Origin: an uncultured Eubacteriales bacterium
Lineage (GTDB): Bacteria; Bacillota; Clostridia; Lachnospirales; Cellulosilyticaceae
Reading direction: 5' to 3'
Assembly (NCBI GenBank): GCA_900551325.1
Contig: URVM01000032.1
Coordinates: 1-27,825, forward strand
DNA length: 27,825 nt
Each line of letters starts with the position of its first letter. The first letter of the stretch is position 1. This document shows, in pieces, positions 24,101-27,825 of the stretch. The position numbers were made by a program, and so were the translations under genes. The notes below the pieces were generated by a model. That model worked only from the letters and a program-made list of their open reading frames with translations. It did no database searches and had not been told where the DNA came from.

Positions 24101-24847
24101 GATAAAGCTAATGGTACTTACACTTACAAAATTGAGCTTACTAACTCAGTAGATAGCAAAAATGCTACTGCAAGTGTAGAAGTTAAAAAAGAAGATGTAA
24201 AACCAGGTGTTAAACCAGCTATACCTGCTATTACTCATAATAACTGGGATCAAAAACCTAACTACACAATTAACTTTAATATGTGGTGGGGTGAAAACGG
24301 TACTTCTTGGAAACTTTATGAAGATGATAAAGTAATTCATGAAGCTTCTCTTACAGCTAATGGTCAAAATGCTCAATCTGGCTCTTATGATCTTAAAGAT
24401 AAAGCTCCTGGCACTTACACGTACAAAGTGGAGCTTATTAACGCTGCTGGTGGTACATTCTCTAATACTATTAATGTAATCGTTAAAGCTACTCAAAGTG
24501 ATAACAATAATGGCTCTAATAATGGTAATAATGGTAGCGACAATGGTAATACTACACCTGCTACTAATAAACCAGCTACACCTGCTCTGACCCATAATAA
24601 CTGGGATCAAAAAGCTAACTATACACTCACCTTCAATATGTGGTGGGGTGAAAACGGTACTTCTTGGAAACTTTATGAAAATAATGCAGTAATCCATGAA
24701 GCTCCTCTTACAGCTAACGGTCAAAATGCTCAATCTGGCTCTTATGACATAATAGGTAAAGCTCCTGGTACTTATATTTATAAAGTTGAACTTATTAATG
24801 CTGCTGGCAGTACATTCTCTAATGAAACTACTGTTACTGTTCGCTAA
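21173..24847 (+). CDS. Secreted multidomain GH18 chitinase
   Basis: A 1224-residue extracellular chitinase cutting beta-1,4-GlcNAc chains. Signal peptide 1-30 (FRKKLKKYL, hydrophobic core, LTLAA). GH18 barrel ~53-480 with KIVGYFPAW, SIGGW and catalytic DGVDIDFE (199-206; acid E206). Residues ~500-630 form a beta-rich module with ITNYSNEDIPGGWTFSF, possibly a carbohydrate-binding domain. Residues ~640-1009 hold four diverged Ig-like repeats (TITSSVAS, ATSYTLYE, GTYTYKITL). Two near-identical C-terminal modules (~1018-1105, ~1137-1224) with THNNWDQK and MWWGENGTSWKLYE resemble the ChiA N-terminal Ig-like chitin-binding domain and are joined by an N/G-rich linker. There is no dockerin, SLH or LPXTG, so it is probably released. 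Start is TTG, set by AAGGGGGAAGG and the signal peptide. Confidence 0.93.
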   Translation: MFRKKLKKYLAFTTTCLLSASLFSNLTLAATTPDYLPEDRPIQQPIKDQTQRKIVGYFPAWAYNEERNVQADYMVTDLQWDDLTHIQYAFCVVGSDNKISFGDASGEKAAIGEDFSQWTLENGPIMHDGKEVKLDPTLPYKGHFNLLQVMKKQHPDVKLLVSIGGWAGSRGFYSMVSTEAGRETFANSCVDFIRKYGFDGVDIDFEYPTSLVDAGNPDDFATASPYRATVNANYNKMMRTLRQKLDAASIADGKYYMQTAAVPASAWVLGGMPDQSFAKYLDFLSVMSYDFHGSWNGYVENLANIYSDPNDTEVKGQARSYLSMEWAYNYYRGVLPSEKILMGIPYYTRGWEKVNKNGNPTGLHGTSIKTKITETGWGASGDCNIWGDDDDHDGIVDPSGSNPLWHVLNLMDRDSNYQLYWDNAGKVPYIWNEQRATFLSFENEQSIDERVKFVDNKNLGGVLIWVMNGDYGLNPNYVPGSTNIHEGKYTVGDTLTKRLSSGFKRIGDATISPDSGAGLPEVAVGVDFVDKYDHPFGDFSFKITNYSNEDIPGGWTFSFDVPDSAEVLSIYGVEYTKKPNGALNTFTVKSPGWMTIKANGGSASFDGRHALLFSDITNLRFNNSIPVGNKAITPEVKVPTITSSVASTDTGAYTITATIPANSNATSYTLYENNQAVKTGAVTTAAQTVTFEAKDQAIGTYIYKITLTDGKATKEATTSVQVVKKQLKPATITSSVASTPTGTYTITAAIPAQSNATSYSLYEDNQVVKTGAVTDTAQTVAFDVTDKAIGTYTYKITLTNGTDVVESTVIVKVVKADELATATVSLSETSTNADAYKVYISVPANSQATKVTLYEGQKAIFESPIVPNAVTATELSHLVSNNPVGKYTYHAILTDGTKATTSNTATIEVTAKPVDNTVLAPSISINPTVSTTGKYTVTATIPANSKATNYTLYEGLSAIAQGVVTEQAQSIVKEFLDKANGTYTYKIELTNSVDSKNATASVEVKKEDVKPGVKPAIPAITHNNWDQKPNYTINFNMWWGENGTSWKLYEDDKVIHEASLTANGQNAQSGSYDLKDKAPGTYTYKVELINAAGGTFSNTINVIVKATQSDNNNGSNNGNNGSDNGNTTPATNKPATPALTHNNWDQKANYTLTFNMWWGENGTSWKLYENNAVIHEAPLTANGQNAQSGSYDIIGKAPGTYIYKVELINAAGSTFSNETTVTVR
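23085..24190 (+). repeat. Four Ig-like domain repeats in the chitinase
   Basis: Four units of about 85-100 codons begin near 23085, 23358, 23632 and 23930. Shared signatures are PANS(N/Q/K)AT, (Y/V)TLYE and (G)(T/K)YTY(K/H). The first two are most alike; the third and fourth have diverged, so they arose by older duplication. Confidence 0.85.
24236..24466 (+). repeat. C-terminal chitin-binding-like module, copy 1
   Basis: Its DNA is nearly identical to 24593-24823, at an offset of 357 bases (119 codons). The encoded module runs from HNNWDQK to TFSN. High DNA identity points to a recent duplication. Confidence 0.9.
24593..24823 (+). repeat. C-terminal chitin-binding-like module, copy 2
   Basis: Partner of 24236-24466. 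Between the copies lies a linker rich in Asn and Gly codons (about 24490-24580). The second copy ends the protein. Confidence 0.9.
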
Positions 24848-24898
24848 TTAGGTCTTACTGCTAAAACTAAATTAACCCTCTAATTATAATTTTATAAA

Positions 24899-24966
24899 AG
24901 GGGCTATCTGAAATCCTTAAAGATACAAATTGTATCAAAAGTCATTTCATGATAGCCCCTACTTTT
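24899..24966 (+). terminator. Terminator-like hairpin after the chitinase gene
   Basis: AGGGGCTATC (24899-24908) pairs with GATAGCCCCT (24951-24960), with GAAAT/ATTTC further in and an inner palindrome GATACA (24922-24927) / TGTATC (24931-24936). The T run after it is short (ACTTTTA). Confidence 0.7.
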
Positions 24967-25047
24967 ATGTTTGTAAGTTATAAAGATTAAATATTTCGGC
25001 TGAGCATCTTCCTAAAATAAGCTTAGAATACTTCTCCCCGCCTCCCC

Positions 25048-25083
25048 TTGTATGCTAGAAAACAGACCTTTCCTAGTATACAA
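25048..25083. other. Hairpin preceded by C-rich tract
   Basis: TTGTATGCTAG (25048-25058) can pair with CTAGTATACAA (25073-25083) with one G-U pair. The plus strand just before it reads TTCTCCCCGCCTCCCC. On the plus strand it is followed by A, not T, so it is not a terminator there; on the minus strand it lies just beyond the tRNA terminator. Confidence 0.4.
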
Positions 25084-25112
25084 AAAAAGATGCCATATAA
25101 AATGACATCTTC
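25082..25112 (-). terminator. Terminator of the tRNA operon
   Basis: On the minus strand AAGATGTCAT pairs with ATGGCATCTT (one mismatch), followed by seven T. It starts 8 bases after the last tRNA. Confidence 0.9.
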
Positions 25113-25119
25113 TACGCAG

Positions 25120-25190
25120 AGCGGGTGATGGGAATCGAACCCACGTGGCCAGCTTGGAAGGCTGGAGTTCTACCATTGAACTACACCCGC
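25120..25190 (-). tRNA. tRNA-Gly (anticodon TCC)
   Basis: Cloverleaf by eye: acceptor GCGGGTG / CACCCGC, anticodon stem CCAGC / GCTGG with loop CTTCCAA, T-loop TTCGATT, discriminator T. The CCA end is not encoded. Last gene of the six-tRNA operon; decodes GGA and GGG. Confidence 0.96.
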
Positions 25191-25214
25191 GTGTAAATAT
25201 TAAGTTTTAAAAGA

Positions 25215-25295
25215 TGCGGGTGAAGGGAGTCGAACCCCCACGCCAATGGCGCTAGATCCTAAGTCTAGTGCGTCTGCCAATTCCGCCACACCCGC
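25215..25295 (-). tRNA. tRNA-Leu (anticodon TAG)
   Basis: Class II tRNA with a long variable arm: acceptor GCGGGTG / CACCCGC, anticodon loop CTTAGGA, variable arm GCGCCATTGGCGT, T-loop TTCGACT, discriminator A. No CCA encoded. Reads CUA/CUN codons. Confidence 0.95.
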
Positions 25296-25298
25296 ATA

Positions 25299-25371
25299 TG
25301 AGCCACCGGAGGCTCGAACTCCGGACCACTTGATTAAAAGTCAAGTGCTCTACCAACTGAGCTAGTGACCC
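25299..25371 (-). tRNA. tRNA-Lys (anticodon TTT)
   Basis: Acceptor GGGTCAC / GTGGCTC, D-arm AGCTCAGTTGGTAGAGC, anticodon loop CTTTTAA, T-arm CCGGAG TTCGAGC CTCCGG. Only three bases separate it from tRNA-Leu. Confidence 0.95.
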
Positions 25372-25399
25372 AAATTAAATTGTTTGTCCAAATGGACAG

Positions 25400-25471
25400 C
25401 AGGGCTAGGAGGATTCGAACCTCCGAATGCAGGAATCAAAATCCTGTGCCTTACCGCTTGGCGATAACCCT
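25400..25471 (-). tRNA. tRNA-Gln (anticodon TTG)
   Basis: Acceptor AGGGTTA / TAGCCCT with discriminator G, anticodon stem CAGGA / TCCTG with loop TTTTGAT, T-arm GGAGG TTCGAAT CCTCC. Clostridia usually first charge this tRNA with Glu and then amidate it. Confidence 0.95.
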
Positions 25472-25507
25472 TTATTCATATGCTTAATATTTAATTAAAA
25501 CATATAG

Positions 25508-25582
<75 letters not shown>

Positions 25583-25590
25583 ATATATAA

Positions 25591-25662
25591 TGACCCATAG
25601 GAGAATCGAACTCCTGTTACCGCCGTGAAAGGGCGGTGTCTTAACCGCTTGACCAATGGGCC
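25591..25662 (-). tRNA. tRNA-Glu (anticodon TTC)
   Basis: Acceptor GGCCCAT / ATGGGTC, anticodon stem CCGCC / GGCGG with loop CTTTCAC, T-loop TTCGATT, discriminator A. First gene of the operon, about 15 bases after the predicted transcription start. Confidence 0.95.
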
Positions 25663-25682
25663 GTTCTCTTGACTACTTCGTT

Positions 25683-25711
25683 ATTTTAGCATAAGGATTG
25701 ACGTATGTAAA
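25683..25711 (-). promoter_or_regulatory. Promoter of the tRNA operon
   Basis: On the minus strand TTTACA (25711-25706), 17-base spacer, TAAAAT (25688-25683) with an upstream TG (TGCTAAAAT). The start would be near 25677, shortly before tRNA-Glu. Confidence 0.78.
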
Positions 25712-25864
25712 TAGGTTTTTAAAACTTTTTTAAAGAAATTTTCTTTGTACGCCTACTTACTTCAATTTCACAGTGCTATGAGTAAAATACCAAGGGTTTG
25801 ATACTAGTATAACCTATATGAAAATAATTATTTATAGAGTTACTTATTAATTTCATATAAAACA
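25712..25864. other. Gene-free spacer upstream of the tRNA operon
   Basis: No ORF or RNA gene is seen. The only structure is a short palindrome ATACTAGTAT (25802-25811). Confidence 0.6.
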
Positions 25865-25909
25865 AAAAGCTATAAAGTCTCCTCTTAATATGGTTGCTTT
25901 ATAGCTTTT
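25865..25909 (-). terminator. Terminator-like hairpin downstream of the XRE gene
   Basis: AAAAGCTATAAAG (25865-25877) pairs with CTTTATAGCTTTT (25897-25909); on the minus strand the stem is followed by TGTTTTAT. It lies about 130 bases after the stop of the XRE-type gene, an unusually long 3' untranslated stretch with nothing else recognisable in it. Confidence 0.7.
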
Positions 25910-26036
25910 CTATCCATTGAAACAAAAAAACTATAGTTCTTTATCTTTTTATAATTATACACAGGTATTTTAATAGAGCCTTATACTTATCCCCATTAAA
26001 ATACTTTTTCCATATGGTATTTGTGCAAAACCTAAT

Positions 26037-26933
26037 TTAGTACTTTCTTATAAGGCTAATAAGTTGTTCCCCACTTAAAAAAGGTGCCCAGTCGCTTAAT
26101 ATGGACTTACTTATATTGTCTTTTACTGCTTGTCCTATAATTCTATTCTTTTGCTCTTCATTAATAAATGGCATTAAATCTTCTATATATTTATATGCCT
26201 TCGCTTCTATAAATTTATCTATTACTATATCCTTTTCTTTAACTCCTAAAAATGGATACAGATCTTCTAAATTGTTCATATCACCTTTGTTTAAAAAATG
26301 ATATACAAGCTTTTCCTTATGATTAGCACTTATAAAAGGATATAATTCTTCTATATCTATATCTGTTTCATGATTTATATAATACTCTATAAGCTTATCT
26401 TTATGCCCTTCATTTAAAAATGGATAAATTTCTTCTTGTAACTTATAAACAGTATGACTTGCTATAGCTTGATTAATAATCTTATCAAATATCTCTTCTC
26501 CTAAGAAGGGTAGAAAATCTTCTATCTCCTCTAAATCAAATTCTATATCATCCATAACCTGATCTAGAATTTTAGGTTTAGTAATAGGTGCAATCTCTTT
26601 TAAAATTTCTATTTTATTCCCCATTATCCTTAAAACCTGTTTAGCCTCTTCTACATTCTCTACAGCTACATCATTTATAAACATCTCTTCATGAGAATTT
26701 ATATTTTGATCCTTTTCCTCTTTAAATCTCTCACCCTGTAATAATTCTTCCATTGTAACATTAAACAATTTAGCAAGCTCTGGTAATAAAGTAATATCCG
26801 GCAAAGACTCTAATCTTTCCCATTTAGATACTGCTTGGTGAGAAATATGTAGTGCATCAGCTACATCGGATTGAGTCATATTTAATTCCTTACGTAGTGT
26901 AGCAATGAAAATTCCTATATTGTTAATATTCAT
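26037..26933 (-). CDS. XRE-type regulator with C-terminal helical repeats
   Basis: A 298-residue DNA-binding protein. Residues 5-68 are a Cro/C1-type helix-turn-helix (TLRKELNMTQSDVADALHIS, HQAVSKWERLESLPDITLL). A charged linker (~69-110) leads to about six degenerate helical repeats of ~30 residues, each with an aromatic/acidic L-P/Y-PF(L/I) core: IEDFLPFLGEE, EEIYPFLNEGH, EELYPFISANH, EDLYPFLGVKE, EDLMPFINEEQ, SDWAPFLSGEQ. These probably form a superhelical protein- or ligand-binding scaffold. Target genes are unknown. CAGGAGGT precedes the ATG. No partner gene is adjacent. Confidence 0.85.
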   Translation of the reverse strand: MNINNIGIFIATLRKELNMTQSDVADALHISHQAVSKWERLESLPDITLLPELAKLFNVTMEELLQGERFKEEKDQNINSHEEMFINDVAVENVEEAKQVLRIMGNKIEILKEIAPITKPKILDQVMDDIEFDLEEIEDFLPFLGEEIFDKIINQAIASHTVYKLQEEIYPFLNEGHKDKLIEYYINHETDIDIEELYPFISANHKEKLVYHFLNKGDMNNLEDLYPFLGVKEKDIVIDKFIEAKAYKYIEDLMPFINEEQKNRIIGQAVKDNISKSILSDWAPFLSGEQLISLIRKY

Positions 26934-27054
26934 TTGTAGTACCTCCTGATTTCATTTGTTTTAAGCTTATCAGATACACATATTCCTATCAATAAACCAT
27001 CAGTTGAATGAATTAAATCTCCTTGCAACTATTAGTTGAATATAGATTAAAATA

Positions 27055-27078
27055 GGGGACTGTCTTATAACAGCCCCC
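27055..27078 (-). terminator. Terminator of the DUF503 gene
   Basis: On the minus strand GGGGGCTGT (27078-27070) pairs with ACAGTCCCC (27063-27055) with one G-T pair, followed by TATTTTAA. It begins directly at the stop codon. Confidence 0.8.
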
Positions 27079-27369
27079 TTAAAAATCTGAAACCACTTCT
27101 CGCTCAATATCTAGTAACTGAGCTTCTGTATGTTCTTCAATATAAGAAATAATTTGGTCTAACATAGTATTTGCCATTTTCGTTTCGTTAGTTACAATAC
27201 TAAATCCTATTATAATCGTTTGATGAATGTCCATAGAATCTACTTCGGCAATAGATACAGAAAACTTGTTCCTTACCTTTCCTAATACACTTCTAACGAT
27301 CATACGTTTTTCCTTGAGGGAATGTACCCACGGAGCATATAATTTAAGCTTGCACATTGCAACAATCAT
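27079..27369 (-). CDS. DUF503 family protein (YlxP-like)
   Basis: A 96-residue protein of the DUF503/YlxP family. The typical signatures are the N-terminal CKLKLYAPWVHSLKEKR, the following VRSVLGKVRNKFSVSIAEV and the conserved IGFSIVTNE. In Bacillus ylxP lies in the nusA-infB-rbfA operon; here it stands alone, which is common in Clostridia. A ribosome-linked role is suspected for the family, but the function is not established. GGAGGGAAGG precedes the ATG. The promoter 50 bases upstream carries a perfect palindrome in its spacer. Confidence 0.9.
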   Translation of the reverse strand: MIVAMCKLKLYAPWVHSLKEKRMIVRSVLGKVRNKFSVSIAEVDSMDIHQTIIIGFSIVTNETKMANTMLDQIISYIEEHTEAQLLDIEREVVSDF

Positions 27370-27418
27370 TACCTTCCCTCCTCGCGGATGAAATATTTAC
27401 TACCTATCTTATAGTATT

Positions 27419-27447
27419 AGTATATGAATAAGTACTTATTCTGACAA
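27419..27447 (-). promoter_or_regulatory. DUF503 gene promoter with palindrome in spacer
   Basis: On the minus strand TTGTCA (27447-27442), 17-base spacer, TATACT (27424-27419). The spacer is almost wholly the perfect 16-bp palindrome GAATAAGTACTTATTC (27426-27441), a likely repressor site. Confidence 0.75.
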
Positions 27448-27732
27448 CAATATATATTTTTTCTCTTAGTTTATTCTCTTCCCTACTCTATTAAAAGTTT
27501 ATTGTCTATATAGTTAGGATACACACCTCAAATAATAGCCTCTAAATGGCTTATAAGCTGATTTTTAGTACTTGCCTATACCTTATTTCTTCTAGCATTA
27601 AAAGTGTCTATAAAGTCATTTAAAATTGTTATTGGCCTATATGCTCTATGCTGTCTACATATTATATGCTTTAATCTTATTAATTCCTAGAAATCGAACA
27701 CCATATCATTTTCACTGTAGTAAACAACAAAA
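27448..27732. other. Gene-free AT-rich region, possible decayed ORF
   Basis: No intact gene is seen. On the minus strand one frame (about 27720 down to 27540) reads protein-like text, including QHRAYRPITILNDFIDTFN and STKNQLISHLEAII, but is broken by in-frame stops. It may be a gene remnant or chance. Confidence 0.3.
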
Positions 27733-27767
27733 AAGAGGTAAGAAATCAAAAGATTTCTTACCTCTTA
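27733..27767 (-). terminator. Terminator after tRNA-Gly(GCC)
   Basis: AAGAGGTAAGAAATC (27733-27747) and GATTTCTTACCTCTT (27752-27766) form a perfect 15-bp stem; on the minus strand the T run is TTTT beyond the stem (six T in all). Confidence 0.92.
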
Positions 27768-27771
27768 AGTA

Positions 27772-27825
27772 AGCGCGAGACGGGACTCGAACCCGCGACC
27801 CTCTCCTTGGCAAGGAGATGCTCTA
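27772..27825 (-). tRNA. tRNA-Gly (anticodon GCC), partial at window edge
   Basis: The 3' part of a tRNA: anticodon stem TCTCC / GGAGA with loop TTGCCAA, T-arm CGGG TTCGAGT CCCG, acceptor 3' strand CTCGCGC and discriminator T. The 5' part (acceptor and most of the D-arm) lies beyond the window. Confidence 0.93.

Noticed and set aside
24146..24733. 195-codon open frame on the minus strand opposite the chitinase C-terminus
   Set aside because: It is the antisense shadow of the duplicated chitinase modules; it shows the same duplication and no ribosome binding site.
27540..27720. Possible pseudogene with protein-like text on the minus strand
   Set aside because: Only short open stretches broken by stops, no recognisable family; in AT-rich DNA this can be chance, so it is listed only as a gene-free region.

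Overview
The window looks like chromosome of a low-GC, anaerobic, spore-former-type Clostridia bacterium. The evidence is AT-rich intergenic DNA, strong AGGAGG ribosome binding sites, frequent TTG starts, a serine T-box, and a fermentative gene set: bifunctional AdhE, pyruvate:ferredoxin oxidoreductase, flavodiiron protein and FeoAB. A 1224-residue secreted GH18 chitinase with many accessory domains suggests a polysaccharide-degrading lineage such as the Cellulosilyticum/Lachnospirales group. That placement is inference; no marker gene here fixes the species. No phage, insertion sequence, CRISPR array or conjugative module is visible.

Layout. 1-1890: a GC-richer intergenic element, then serS (minus) preceded by a T-box leader with a readable UCC serine specifier and a near-consensus promoter. 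1939-2033: a candidate small RNA on the plus strand with C-rich anti-Shine-Dalgarno loops, convergent with a hexapeptide acetyltransferase gene. 2600-5650: adhE with a strong promoter and two Rex-like sites. 5725-7420: a class I glutamine-amidotransferase-type hydrolase and a secreted stalk-domain protein. 7465-10302: a repeat-rich VCBS-type protein divergent from a patatin-like phospholipase, separated by two inverted repeats with identical arms. 10375-11105: a peroxiredoxin. 11110-14375: an iron module (feoA, feoB, small Cys-rich FeoB-associated protein) divergent from a DtxR-family regulator, with palindromic operator candidates. 14385-20220: signal peptidase I, pyruvate:ferredoxin oxidoreductase and a divergent flavodiiron protein. 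20237-24966: a BirA-like protein lacking the ligase signature residues, divergent from the chitinase. 25082-25711: a six-gene tRNA operon. 26037-27450: an XRE-type regulator with a helical-repeat C-terminus and a DUF503/YlxP protein. 27772-27825: the 3' part of a tRNA-Gly gene cut by the window edge.

How the genes fit together. PFOR makes acetyl-CoA and reduced ferredoxin, AdhE reoxidises NADH by reducing acetyl-CoA to ethanol, and the Rex-like sites would tie adhE expression to NADH/NAD+. Flavodiiron protein and peroxiredoxin protect oxygen-sensitive enzymes such as PFOR. FeoAB supplies ferrous iron for the iron-sulfur and Fe-dependent enzymes under a probable DtxR-type iron sensor.

The observations most worth following are the candidate small RNA next to serS, the degenerate BirA paralogue with a BirA-spaced inverted repeat in its own promoter, the mixed DtxR/MntR metal site of the regulator beside feoAB, the Cys-rich insert in PFOR, and the paired operators between the VCBS and patatin genes.
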